From Tieghemiomyces parasiticus (lineage: Eukaryota > Kickxellomycota > Dimargaritomycetes > Dimargaritales > Dimargaritaceae): DNA of 35,032 nucleotides. The notes under the pieces are model-generated. The model had not been told where the DNA came from. It saw only the letters and a program-made list of their open reading frames with translations, and searched no databases. Both the position numbers and the translations under genes were made by a program. The stretch is taken from assembly GCA_027575765.1 (NCBI GenBank), contig JANBPT010000455.1:1-35032 (forward strand), read 5' to 3'. Positions 1-9,360 of the stretch are shown piece after piece. Position 1 is the first letter of the stretch; each line of letters begins with the position of its first letter.

Positions 1-14
1 GGGGGGATAAGACC

Positions 15-30
15 GTGTGTGTGTGTGTGT
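15..30. repeat. (GT)n microsatellite
   Basis: An uninterrupted GT dinucleotide run lies at the left edge of the window, about 140 bases past the phosphatase stop codon. It is a simple repeat in 3' flanking DNA, with no sign of function beyond that. Confidence 0.85.
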
Positions 31-168
31 ATGTTTGCGGGGAAAAGTCGTGGCGGCAAACGCCCGCGCGGCGGACGTCACGTCTAGATGAGGGGAGTCA
101 GAAGGGATAGGAGGGGAGGGGGGAGAGAGCACGAAAAGAGGAGAGGACGCGGGGTATGGTACAGAATA

Positions 169-3156
169 TTAACCGTTCGGTGACGACAGCGGTGACGAGA
201 GGTTAGGATTACGATTAAGTAAAGTCTCCGTAAGCGACGGGCTAAGCGAGGACGACACATAAGTTCCGGCGGCCAACTGTCCCGGCGAGGGCATGGCGGC
301 CGCCGGTAGGGGCGGAGGCGACATAAGCCCCGACGACCGTGACCGGATAGACCCACAGGACCCACCAGCCACGGAGGTCAAGGTGGAGGTGGAGGTAGCG
401 GGCCAGTGCAGTGGGAGACGGGGTCTGCGGAACTGCTCGGGCGGAAATGAAAAGTAGTCGCCCGAGGAAGGACCAGTAGTAGTTACGGAGGACACGGAGG
501 AGCCACAGGTCGCGGCCACCGAGACCAGCGAGGCCGATGATGCTGACGAACTGGTAGTAGTAGTACTAGTAGTGCTGGAGTCGGAGAAATTGGAGAGCGG
601 CGGGTGCGTGGCTAGGTTACTGGATCGGGCCATGACTGGACGGTTATTGAGGGCCAGCCCCGCCGCCATGCCCGGCGATGACAGATGCGGACGCGGGGTG
701 CCCGGCAGACGGGAGGAGGGTACCGTGAACCCGGCGTTGATGGCCGCCGCGAACCCGACCGGGACACCCCCGGTCATAGCCATGGGTGAGGCACAGGCGC
801 CCGAGGGGAGGAAGGGCGAGACGGTGGTGGTGCTGCTGCTGTTGACGGGGGGAGTCGTGGTGGTCGCAGGCGTCGCCGAGGCGGGGGGTGGTGGCGATGG
901 TTCGAGCTCGGGAAGCGACGCCATGTTGGGGGGAGGCACGAGGCCACCGGTCGACGTCTGCAGGTGGCGGCGTTCTTGCTGCACGGCAGCACGCAGGGCG
1001 GTAGCTGTCGGATCCGCGAGGGTGACGGCCCGACAGTAGTGACCCGTGGCCTCGTGCAGTAGTGCTTCGTAACAAAAACCAAACTGCAGGGCATTCTGCA
1101 CCATATAAGTACGCCGCTCCCGAAACTCGCCGACGGCGCGCACCACCGGATCCGAAGAAGCATCGTCCGTGCCGTCCACATCCATAGCGGTTTGACCTCC
1201 TCCGTCCCGCATCCACTGAGCCACCGTGTCGATGGCACAAAAGGCGCCCGTGCGGCCGCAGCCGGCACTGCAGTGCACGAGGATGGGAACGTCGTCATCG
1301 GTGCCCAGGGCCACACTCGCCGCATCGGTCAGGTCCCGCAGCCGCAACACGCCGCGGGGCGACTCGGGGGCGCCAAAGTCGGGCCATCCGGTGTACTGTA
1401 GCTGAATCACCAGACGGGCGGGCTGGTCACGGGTGTGCAAAAGGAATAGACGTAGGGCCAGGTCCGGGTCAGCCGGGTCGGTGAGGTCCGTCACTAACGT
1501 GACGGCAACCTGGGGTCCGACGCGGGTCGCCAGCCGGGGCATCGTAGGCCAGTACCGGTGGCAGGCGGGCCGGCCGCGTTCGGACTCACGGGTGAGCATA
1601 ATCACCACGGCTGTGCGTTGCTCGACGATCATGGACCAAAAGTCGGCCACCGTGCTGGGTAGAGGGCCCTGGGTAGAGATGTAGCGACGAGGCCCCAGAC
1701 TGGATGCAATGTAGCTGGCATTGATGTAGTCATCGTCATTGGACCCGGTGGTGGTATTGGTGCCAGCGGCCAGGCGGACGCGCGTGGCATCGTAGGGCAT
1801 AATGTTATGGTAACGGTTGCGAGTACCGTTCCGCAGGCCATGGGTGATGCTGAACGGGCCCTGGTCGTCAGCACACGACGAGGTGGTAAACATGGCACGC
1901 AGCCGCTCGTTTTCAGTCCGCTCCAGTGCGGTAAAAGCAGCAGTGAGATACGGGGACACGCCGTCAACGTCGGGGGTCTCGTTCGCCACCCGAGCCAGGA
2001 ACGCCGGGAGAGACGGTGGTGCGGACACGTCATTCAGCGGGCCGACGACGGGACCACGCAGGCGTACTTGTAGGGCCGCTTCCGTTTTGGGCTCGTTGTT
2101 GTGGCGGAAGCTCATAAAGAAGGCGTCGAGAGGCCGGCTACGCGTTCCGGATAGTCGACCTGTCAACGGACCCAGGCGGGGCGGGAGGACGCCCATCACC
2201 CCCGACGACGGGGTGGCGGGGCACCGGGTGGGGGGAATAGTCTCGGGATCGGCGGGCGGCTGCGGAGTGTCAACGGAGACCGGTGGGGTGGTTTCGTCAG
2301 CCACCTGAACGTCGGAGCACAGCTCGGGGAACCGGCGAACAAAAGTGTCGAAGCCGCCGCGCAGCCAACCGACGTGGGCTGGGGAGCCCGGACGCACAAA
2401 CTTTTGGCAAAGATGGGTCACGACGCCCTGTTCCGTAAGGGCCACGCTATTCTGATCCATCACCACGACGTGGGTGCAAGAGGTCCAAGCTTCGAGGGCA
2501 GCGCGATCGTCCGGATCGGACAGTAGACTGGCGATGCGATCCAGGGTGAAGCCCGGACGCTTAATGAGCGTACTGGGTACGCTTACATTAAGGGCGCCGC
2601 GGACGTGCTGGCGGGTGAAGTGTGATGGAATTCGGGTGTCCAGGAGGAGTACAGCGGGCGATGGACGCGAGGCATGGTCGTCGTCACCCACAGTGCCGCG
2701 ACCGTGGGCGCGCTGCAGGAGCTGGGCCAGGGTGGAGGGGGTGTAGCCAGGGAAGGCCGGGCAGAGCGAGGCCAGACTCCCGACCCCCTTGACGGAATGG
2801 CGCGGGCGGGGAATCACGCCGTACGAGGAGCCGGTGGGCTCGTCCGATAGGTCACCCGGGGGTGGGGTCCGGGTATAGAAGCGCGGGGTACATGGGCCGG
2901 TAGGTATGACCACGTCGTCGGGCGTGGAGACCGCCGGGGCGGGGGCGACGGCGTCGTGGGGACTCAAAATGTGGGTATAAGGCGTAAAATAGGGCGTATC
3001 GAGGGCGGACGGGGTAGTCCCAGGACGTGGGGTGCGTATCGGCGGCATGGTCAAGGAAAGCGGGACGGGTGTAGGCTCGCCCGACGGTTCCGGTGCCGTG
3101 TATGGTACAGTGGGCAAGTCTATCCGGTGAGGTTTGCTGAAAGTCTCGTCAGCCAT
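169..3156 (-). CDS. Rhodanese-PTP protein tyrosine phosphatase (Pyp1/Ptp2/Ptp3-like)
   Basis: This 995-residue, single-exon protein probably dephosphorylates phosphotyrosine in stress or cell-integrity MAP kinases, the known role of fungal Ptp2/Ptp3/Pyp1. Residues 1-125 are Pro/Thr-rich. A rhodanese/CDC25-like module covers about 138-282. The PTP domain covers about 390-705, with an NRYHNIMPYD substrate loop near 446, YINASYI, QGPLPSTVADFW, the WPD loop W591-P592-D593 and the signature HCSAGCGRTG with catalytic Cys629 and Arg635. The rhodanese active-site position reads VVMDQNS (Asp near 234), so that module should be inactive and used for docking, as in MAPK phosphatases. The last 270 residues are Ser/Thr/Pro-rich low complexity. 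The ATG at 3156 lies one base after a good 3' splice site (TAG at 3160-3158), and the inferred upstream exon carries an in-frame TGA just before the junction, which supports this start. The family is certain; the exact MAPK partner is inferred. Confidence 0.93.
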   Translation of the reverse strand: MADETFSKPHRIDLPTVPYTAPEPSGEPTPVPLSLTMPPIRTPRPGTTPSALDTPYFTPYTHILSPHDAVAPAPAVSTPDDVVIPTGPCTPRFYTRTPPPGDLSDEPTGSSYGVIPRPRHSVKGVGSLASLCPAFPGYTPSTLAQLLQRAHGRGTVGDDDHASRPSPAVLLLDTRIPSHFTRQHVRGALNVSVPSTLIKRPGFTLDRIASLLSDPDDRAALEAWTSCTHVVVMDQNSVALTEQGVVTHLCQKFVRPGSPAHVGWLRGGFDTFVRRFPELCSDVQVADETTPPVSVDTPQPPADPETIPPTRCPATPSSGVMGVLPPRLGPLTGRLSGTRSRPLDAFFMSFRHNNEPKTEAALQVRLRGPVVGPLNDVSAPPSLPAFLARVANETPDVDGVSPYLTAAFTALERTENERLRAMFTTSSCADDQGPFSITHGLRNGTRNRYHNIMPYDATRVRLAAGTNTTTGSNDDDYINASYIASSLGPRRYISTQGPLPSTVADFWSMIVEQRTAVVIMLTRESERGRPACHRYWPTMPRLATRVGPQVAVTLVTDLTDPADPDLALRLFLLHTRDQPARLVIQLQYTGWPDFGAPESPRGVLRLRDLTDAASVALGTDDDVPILVHCSAGCGRTGAFCAIDTVAQWMRDGGGQTAMDVDGTDDASSDPVVRAVGEFRERRTYMVQNALQFGFCYEALLHEATGHYCRAVTLADPTATALRAAVQQERRHLQTSTGGLVPPPNMASLPELEPSPPPPASATPATTTTPPVNSSSTTTVSPFLPSGACASPMAMTGGVPVGFAAAINAGFTVPSSRLPGTPRPHLSSPGMAAGLALNNRPVMARSSNLATHPPLSNFSDSSTTSTTTTSSSASSASLVSVAATCGSSVSSVTTTGPSSGDYFSFPPEQFRRPRLPLHWPATSTSTLTSVAGGSCGSIRSRSSGLMSPPPLPAAAMPSPGQLAAGTYVSSSLSPSLTETLLNRNPNLSSPLSSPNG

Positions 3157-3157
3157 G

Positions 3158-3848
3158 CTAAGTAGGATAGGTTTTGGATGGGAAGGTGCAAGCGGCGATG
3201 ACCATTATTAGTACGTTGAAGGGAGGGAGGGGGAGGTTATTTCTAATGGAGGGTTTGTGTAGGTGTGCGTGGGAGGGAGGGGGGCATCACCCTCTTCCGC
3301 CAGGATTAGGGGGGGGGGAGGAAGGGAGAGCACTGGGATGTGGGAGGAGGGGGAAATTGGGATGGATCACAACCCTCTTTCACCTTCATCCACACACATT
3401 CTGAATTGGCGGTAGTGTGCGTTGACGGGTCTAAAAAAAGGGGGTATGATGCACGTAGAGGGGTAGAAAAGGGGTAGACAGAAGAGGAAGAGGGGGAGTC
3501 GCATCCCCAGAGTGGGAGAAACCAAAAAAAAAAAAGGCGATGACTAGAACCTATGACGTAATAGCTAGGAAGGGCTCCCCAAATGAGGGAAGATGGAGGA
3601 AGCGGGGGAAAAGATAGCCAGGCCAATCGGAGCAATTGGTGGTACAATTTCCCTCCGCCCCTCCTTGGCATCAACCCCCCGGCGACCAGTCCCGGGACGT
3701 GCCGGTAAAGCATGACGAACCAGTCGCCAGGCGTCGAGGTCCTCAAGGAGGTGCGTGAGTGGCCGAAAATATACCCACCTGCTGGCTACTGTCTACCGTC
3801 CTGGCCACACTGACGGAGAGGGGAGAGGGCTCCTACGGTGATACTTAC
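3158..3848 (-). other. Probable 5'UTR intron of the tyrosine phosphatase gene
   Basis: On the minus strand a strong donor GTAAGTAT begins at 3848. A TACTAAT branch site lies at 3213-3207, followed by a pyrimidine-bearing acceptor CTTAG ending at 3158, one base before the ATG. Joining these gives an in-frame TGA immediately upstream of ATG, so the upstream exon would be non-coding. The 691-nt length is unusual here, where other introns are 75-170 nt, so the donor could lie elsewhere. Confidence 0.45.
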
Positions 3849-4683
3849 CCTCAAGTGTTTGGCAGGGTCAGACGAAAAAGTGGCGAGCCAGCGGCCGGTC
3901 AATCATTAATCGGAGCGGGACAAGAAGGTTGGAGACTAGCACGACCAGAGTCCGGTAAGCGGGGTAATACGGATGTCAGGGAGACTTTTTAAGGCAAGTC
4001 AAACTGCCTTAAGTGTGAGTGCCGAGAGTTTGTGTGAAGGGAGAAGGAATCGTAAAGTCGGGCCGGAAAAGGAAGGGCTGCGGAAGAGGCGGCGGTACGC
4101 GAGAGATAGCGGAAAGGTAAGGTAGGCGGGGGCCACGAGCAGAACGGTGACGCGCGCCGAACGAATGCAAGGATCGGTGTTGGTGGCTTCGCCAGTGAGC
4201 GGCAGCAGGAAAGGTTAAAGTTAAAAATAGTTGAACGGGGACTGGGATTATATCATCCGGGCGGTCGAGATTTCAGGAAAGTAGTAAAAAAGGGATTGGG
4301 AGTCGAGAGAGTCTAAGAGGCCCCAGGGGGGGAATCGGAGCGTAACGTGGAGAGAGAGAAGAAGAAGAAGGAGAAAGGGAAAGACGGGTTATAAGTCAAG
4401 CGGCGTTGGAGGAAGGATTTAGCAAGGAGGGGTATGCGGGGCCGGGCGAGCAGAACCGCGGCGGTGACAGCGGACTAACGGTGGGTTTTAAAGGTACAGG
4501 CCAGATACGAACGAGTGGAGCCAAAGGGAAGGGCGCGAGGACAGGGATAAAAGGAGATGGACGGGTCATGCGGAAGGGCATGGGACGGGGCCGACGAACC
4601 CTCTCCCTTCCCCCCCCCCAAACCCACGCACGGGTCATTCTGGCGTCATCTGCACACGCCGCCCCTCTCTCTCCCACTTCCCG
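3849..4683. other. Gene-poor interval upstream of the phosphatase
   Basis: I see no supportable gene here. The stretch is purine-rich on the plus strand, which is pyrimidine-rich in the sense of the leftward phosphatase gene. It probably holds that gene's 5'UTR and promoter, plus the 3' flank of the possible gene ending at 4684. The overlapping short open frames at 4396-4687 on both strands are low-complexity and unrecognisable. Confidence 0.5.
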
Positions 4684-5410
4684 CTAGCAAACGGGTGGCG
4701 GCGTAGTATTCACCTCGTTCGGTTTGCTCGACAAGGTGTCGGTGCGAAAGGGGCCGCATAAGTCAAAGTCCCGCGGTGGGGAGGGGCGTGGCGGTCGGAG
4801 AATTATGGGCCAATCAGCCACCTCTGGCCGCTCAAAGGGGGGCCATGCATTCACCCTAAGCTTTAGTCCTGCGGGTTTGACGGCCGGTAAATCGTCACAG
4901 GGAGGGGGAGGAATAGAAAAAGAGGAGGAGCGCACCACTTACCGTCCGATGCGCTCGCCCTATATTCCCTGTTATCCGGCTGAGACAGCGGGGGGACGGA
5001 TTAATGCGATCTTTATGGAGGGAAGGGAGGGGCGGTATAACTGAGGGAGGCGCTGCACTCTGTCGTCATGGGCCCACTCCCCTTGTTTAATGATGTATGC
5101 GCGTGTATGGCGGGGTTAAGTCACCGCGGCTCGATCCGCCGCTTGTTGTACTTCTTCTTTTTCATCTCTCACCTTCCATTAACAGGACCCCGCCATTGAC
5201 GGGTCATGCTGAGGCAGGCGGGCTCGATTCCGATCTCGGCCCAACGGAGTAGGGGGCCGCGGCGACGTCGACCTGAACGCCCCCGTTCTTACCTTGGCTG
5301 AGGCTGGAGGCAGACGGTCTCAGCCCGCATTCACAGGCCTGGCAAAGGCTAGACAACCCCTCCGCCCGTTTCTTTAAGCGGCCTGGTATTTTGGAGGCGA
5401 GCATGGCCAT
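4684..5410 (-). CDS. Possible spliced gene, unidentified product
   Basis: Three minus-strand exon candidates can be seen. Exon A, 5410-5293, starts ATG GCC ATG and reads MAMLASKIPGRLKKRAEG, a basic mitochondrial-presequence-like start, and ends at a GTAAGA donor. Exon Y, 4979-4943 (37 nt), has a very good pyrimidine-rich CTCAG acceptor and a GTAAGT donor. Exon Z, 4868-4684, starts after CCGCAG and is open for 61 codons to TAG. Y and Z join in phase through a 74-nt intron. Exon A ends in phase 1 and Y needs phase 0, so at least one connecting exon is missing. A segment near 5206-5171 between good splice signals is a candidate, but it does not restore the phase. No family is recognised. It may be a small mitochondrial protein or only chance splice motifs in GC-rich DNA. 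Confidence 0.25.
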
Positions 5411-5906
5411 TATTTTTAATATTGAGGTTACACCGGCGACTATAAAGGGTGGGGTTGAGAGCGTCAGGGTCAGACGCTTGGTTTTTGGTCACCATCAAAT
5501 CTGGTAAAATATTTAAGCGTGCCACACTGAGTGGTCCGACGTACTCTCCCATTGCCCAATCCACCACGACCTTAGAATGCACACGTCGCACCACAGGAGA
5601 GGAAGGGAGGGCTCAGCCGTCTGAAGATGGCCTAAAATCTACATCAGCCATCTTCCTAGATACCACCTTCCGTCAGGCCATCCGGTGGTACTAGTCTAGT
5701 CTCCGGCCACGTGATGGGGGATCGCATCGGTCGTGCGTCATGCCAAACCTCCGCTTCACGAAAGTCTTGATACCCTGGCTATCCGAATAGGGGGGGGGGT
5801 GATAAATAGGGCCAAAGTGTGGCAGCGAAACGAGGGTGTGACGGTGGTGGAGGATGTGCGAGCGTGTGAAGCGTGAGCCCTACTCAACAGCCAGTCAGCC
5901 GCCGTC

Positions 5907-6140
5907 ATGAATGGCCTGGAGATTGATCGCCGCCGCTACATGTCCCCAGGCCCTTTTTTTTTGTGTGGGGCCCACTGGCCAGTGCGAGGGGTGCTCATGA
6001 GAGAACCCCGCGCCAGGCACCCTTACTGTGAATTCGCTTCGGTTGCAGGGTACTACTATATCGCTTTGGCAGCCAGCATGCTCCTTCCGATTGTTACTGA
6101 GTATGGTCGGTCGGTGAAGAAAGGGCGGGGGGGGGAATGA
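5907..6140 (+). CDS. Doubtful small ORF with one hydrophobic segment
   Basis: This is a 77-codon frame starting MNGLEIDRRRYMSPGP and ending in a likely transmembrane stretch (about residues 48-65, with GYYYIALAASMLLP) followed by a basic tail. A TATA-like GATAAATAG lies near 5801. A CAG acceptor-like site, CGGTTGCAG, sits just before the membrane segment, so an intron could replace the odd FFLCG-rich middle. It resembles small single-span mitochondrial or ER membrane proteins in layout only, and no family is recognised. It could equally be a chance ORF. Confidence 0.25.
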   Translation: MNGLEIDRRRYMSPGPFFLCGAHWPVRGVLMREPRARHPYCEFASVAGYYYIALAASMLLPIVTEYGRSVKKGRGGE

Positions 6141-7411
6141 CTATGGAGTTTGTTCATGCGGTCCTAGCGGTGAGAGGGGGGGGGGGATTCCACTGCGCTA
6201 AGACTGATCCATTGCCATTGAGCGAAACAAGGTAGCACCCGCTTCGTGGCCGGCACATCCACTCGAAACCTCGCTTCTAAGGCCCGGCCCTTCACTATGG
6301 GCCTTGGAGGTGCGGAGACTCGGTTGCTGGGACAGAGCCTCATGGTCTTCGTCGTCTGTAATGTTGCCTCGGTCTTTCACGCCTTTTGGCACCCAGACTT
6401 TTCCTGTTTTTCCTTTCCTTTTTTTTTGGCGGGGGAAGGGAAGTGGAGCGCACCAACCACCCGCCACCCGATCTAAACATAGTAAATGGGAGGTTTTTTT
6501 TTATATTAAATTATTCTATTTTTTTGATGCCCAGCCTGGGTTTTACTATACTGCTCTGCTTCCACGTGAGCCCCATGGGTAAAGGAGAGTGATTATTTAA
6601 CGCCGCGTTATTCACCTTCATGGGCATAACGCACCAAAGGCGGAGTATGTTTACAGGAGAGCACGGTCCACTTGTCCATCACGTGTACTCCACCCCTATC
6701 AACAATCTACTTGGTATTAGCTTGCGGTGCATATTTCCACCCTAGTCACCCACCGTTACCGGCCGTCTTTAAACGAAATAAAAACACCATCATAATGGCC
6801 AGACGCACGGGGGGAGGGGCATTGCTAGCTTTGGAGGCCCAGTCGCCTATGCCTTTGCCTGGCCATTGAGAAGCGCGAGCGGTTGGGACGGCCGACGAAA
6901 GGTAATAAAAAAAGAAAGGGGGCGGAGAAGCTGCACCAGGGACAAAGATGGCGTCCCTGCCCGAGTGGGTGGTTGGCCGGGGGACGGGGCCCGGTCGTTC
7001 TGAAAGCCAATTCTTGTACCGCGCCCCCTCTCCCCTTTCCGTTTTTTCCTCCTTCCCTCTGCGAGTCCGTCGGCCGCTGACCGTGCGGCGTCCTCGCCGG
7101 CTCGTTAGGCCGGGCGGTCACCGCCGCTCTCGGTAGCCTTTCGCAGGCCACACTTCTCGAGTCCCACCACCATCTGCCCTTAAAAAGCGCCCGCTGCCGC
7201 GTCCCTCCTGCCCTTCCGTCTACGTCTTCCCGGTACATCACAGTTCGACTCTCTACTCCAGCCTACTACGCACTCGCTATCGGCCCTTCCCCGCCAACCC
7301 CCACATCTATTGAAGACCTGCCCCTCCGAAGTACGGTCAGCTCAATATCGTCGAAGCTACCCAGATAGACCCATTTTCCACGCAACGCTACCCCATCCCA
7401 CTAGCGCCACC
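6141..7411. other. Promoter and 5' leader region before the secreted-protein gene
   Basis: I see no convincing coding sequence in this 1.27 kb. It contains poly-T tracts near 6417-6429, 6493-6503 and 6519-6525 and an AT-rich patch at 6490-6560. A TTAAAAAG element near 7184 lies about 230 bases before the ATG at 7412. The last 200 bases are pyrimidine-rich, as in other leaders of this contig. Confidence 0.5.
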
Positions 7412-8347
7412 ATGCGATTCGCCGTCACTGCCTCGTCGCTGGCACTAGTTGCCCTCCTGGGCGTCCACCTAACGGCCGCTTCTCCGCTGCCCCAAACCGA
7501 CGTCGGCGACTCTGCTACTACACCGAGTAGCTCCAGCGGCTTATGGGATATGGTCAAAAAAATCAGCTCCTCCCTCCCTTCGCCAGGCACAACCAATACT
7601 GATGTCCGATCCACCAGCGACACCGCCACTACCGGCGAGACAGGCGCTAGTGCCTCACTCGATCAACCGCCTACCGGCACTGCTCACGGTATGCCGTCCG
7701 TTGAACAGGCTAGATCGGCGCTGAGTGTCATCAGTATGGTACCCGGGATGTCGGTGTACACCGATCCGCTGAACAAGTTGCTGGACGCATTTTCCCCTAA
7801 GGAGAAACCTACAAAAGAGGTGGAGGAGGTCAAGGCCAGCCAAGCCGACGTCAAAAAGTCCCTGTCGACTAGCGCCGAGGCTGAGGTCAATCTCTCGCGA
7901 AAAGGGGCGGAAGACGAGCCCACCATCGCTGACGAGCATATCCAATCGGAAACACGTGCTGACGGGTACGGCACCGGTGCCCTTGACGACGAGGAAATTG
8001 CCTCAGACTTCAACGAAATTGATCGCCGCAAGTACCCGTCCCCACAGACAGAACGCGAGTCCTTAACCGACCCTGAGGATCGTTCCGTAGATATTGGCAC
8101 GAAGAGTCCTTTCGACCATGTACCCACCATGGGGACGGGTAGGGCTAGCTCTTCAACCACCCAGTCCCTGGACGGGGCCGAGGAGCAGAGTGACGTCCCG
8201 GAAACTGAGAGCTCCAAGGTGGCCACTACGACGAAGATCGGGTCCAGTGCTGGCGAGGGTAACACGCCTGAGGGTAAGGCTCCAGTCGCGCCCCCAACCA
8301 AAAAGTCGGCGGCCACCTCGGTGGACCCTGAAGACACCATTGCCTAA
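7412..8347 (+). CDS. Secreted cysteine-free Ser/Thr-rich protein, unknown function
   Basis: This 311-residue protein begins with a clear signal peptide, MRFAVTASSLALVALLGVHL, with likely cleavage near residues 24-25 (TAAS/PLP). The mature part has no cysteine. It is rich in Ser, Thr, Asp, Glu and Lys and looks largely disordered, with a short helix-prone acidic/basic stretch near residues 125-145 and a dibasic DRRK. The start is the ATG at 7412 (context GCCACCATGC) rather than the in-frame ATG at 7310, because only the former exposes the signal peptide. It is probably exported to the wall or medium, with O-glycosylation likely from composition. No family is recognised. The frame stays open for 65 codons past the TAA, and a phase-consistent 144-nt intron-like segment (8274-8417) would skip that stop and change the C-terminus. 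Confidence 0.75.
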   Translation: MRFAVTASSLALVALLGVHLTAASPLPQTDVGDSATTPSSSSGLWDMVKKISSSLPSPGTTNTDVRSTSDTATTGETGASASLDQPPTGTAHGMPSVEQARSALSVISMVPGMSVYTDPLNKLLDAFSPKEKPTKEVEEVKASQADVKKSLSTSAEAEVNLSRKGAEDEPTIADEHIQSETRADGYGTGALDDEEIASDFNEIDRRKYPSPQTERESLTDPEDRSVDIGTKSPFDHVPTMGTGRASSSTTQSLDGAEEQSDVPETESSKVATTTKIGSSAGEGNTPEGKAPVAPPTKKSAATSVDPEDTIA

Positions 8348-8417
8348 GACGACTCCACCATTGCCACGTCCCGCCCGGCCGTTCCTCCGACGTTGGATAT
8401 ACCTCTGGCCTATTTAG
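8274..8417 (+). other. Candidate intron that would bypass the stop of the secreted protein
   Basis: A GTAAGG donor at 8274 and a CTATTTAG acceptor ending at 8417 flank 144 nt containing the TAA at 8345-8347. Splicing joins GAG G to TT TTG in frame and adds a hydrophobic then acidic tail (LVASFAPRPAP...) ending at a TAG at 8543-8545. Retention gives the 311-residue form. There is no strong CTAAC branch site, only CCTAAG near 8344, so this is a candidate only. Confidence 0.3.
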
Positions 8418-8545
8418 TTTTGGTCGCTTCATTTGCTCCCCGCCCCGCTCCTTTCTACCCGAATCTCATCGAGTTGGCTTCATGGGCCGACGACCTGGCT
8501 ACCCACCCGGCAATAGAAGTTGGTTCTCTCATTGTCGACCGCTAG

Positions 8546-9289
8546 GGCTATGTCGATATGTCATACGCCTTTTTTTCTGTATATGCGTATCCCCCCTTTT
8601 TTTTTACAGGCGTATCCTTTTCTTTACATGCGCATCGTCTTCTTTATATGCTTGTTTTCCCTTACGGCACAGCGGCCTTAGTAAATAGTCTACCTTATCA
8701 CTTGATGAAAGCCCTCCATCACTACGGCTCACCACTAATGCTGATACCCAGGCTGTCTCTCCTATTTTAAACGTGGATGCACTGCGCCGATCTAGAAACA
8801 GATCCGCCACTCGAAAACACACAATCTGGGCGGTGGCAAACGCCTCTTCCGGACGGTACATGCTGGCTGGATACTTTTATGGACTGGGCGACCTAGTTAA
8901 TAGGTTGGGCCATAAGTCCAAGCGAGGGCCCACGGTCATGGCAACATATCACGAGCCCCTTTTCTCCATCACCTCCCGGAAAGACCCTCCCAACTAAGGC
9001 GGGGTGGTACACGCGCCCAACTCGGTCCACCCGACCAAACTCTGGCGTCACTCCTTCACATCGACGACATGATATCCTCCCCCCTCCCCTGTCCAATGAC
9101 CGCATTCTGCCAAGGCCCGCCGCAGCCCGCCGGGACCTTCCCTGTAGGCTTCACCCGCCCGCCCCTTCCGTAGAGAACCATTTCCTTCTGGACTGCTATT
9201 CCCTTTCGTTAAAACTTAACCCCTCCCCCACTCCAGCTCGACATCGGCAGCTCTCTTACCCTTCCTTTGCCTCGACTTACTGCTTGCTT
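8546..9289. other. Intergenic region, no gene seen
   Basis: The interval holds T-rich tracts (8570-8645), typical of a 3' flank, and a weak 74-codon frame at 8773-8997 with no recognisable features. Nothing here supports a gene. Confidence 0.5.
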
Positions 9290-9360
9290 CGCCATTTGTC
9301 TCGGTTACACCACCCCTGCCTCTCCTCTCTTCTCTTCTCTTCTCTCTCCCGCCTTTCGCC
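9290..9360 (+). promoter_or_regulatory. Pyrimidine-rich leader with TCTTC repeats before the ATG
   Basis: The 70 bases before the start codon at 9361 are almost all C and T, including a TCTCTTCTCTTCTCTTCTC run at about 9325-9345. Long CT tracts directly upstream of the ATG are typical of highly transcribed fungal genes. This fits the strongly C-biased codons of the gene that follows. Confidence 0.55.

Noticed and set aside
3306..3746. 146-codon minus-strand frame upstream of the phosphatase
   Set aside because: It is low-complexity Pro/Ser/Phe-rich, has no family similarity and lies inside the probable 5'UTR intron.
5216..5240. tRNA-like B box (GGCTCGATTCC)
   Set aside because: It resembles the T-arm box, but the flanking bases do not form a T stem and no A box or acceptor stem is found at the right distance.
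7684..8340. 218-codon minus-strand frame opposite the secreted protein
   Set aside because: It has no start context or recognisable domain, and the plus strand has a convincing signal peptide and Kozak-like ATG.
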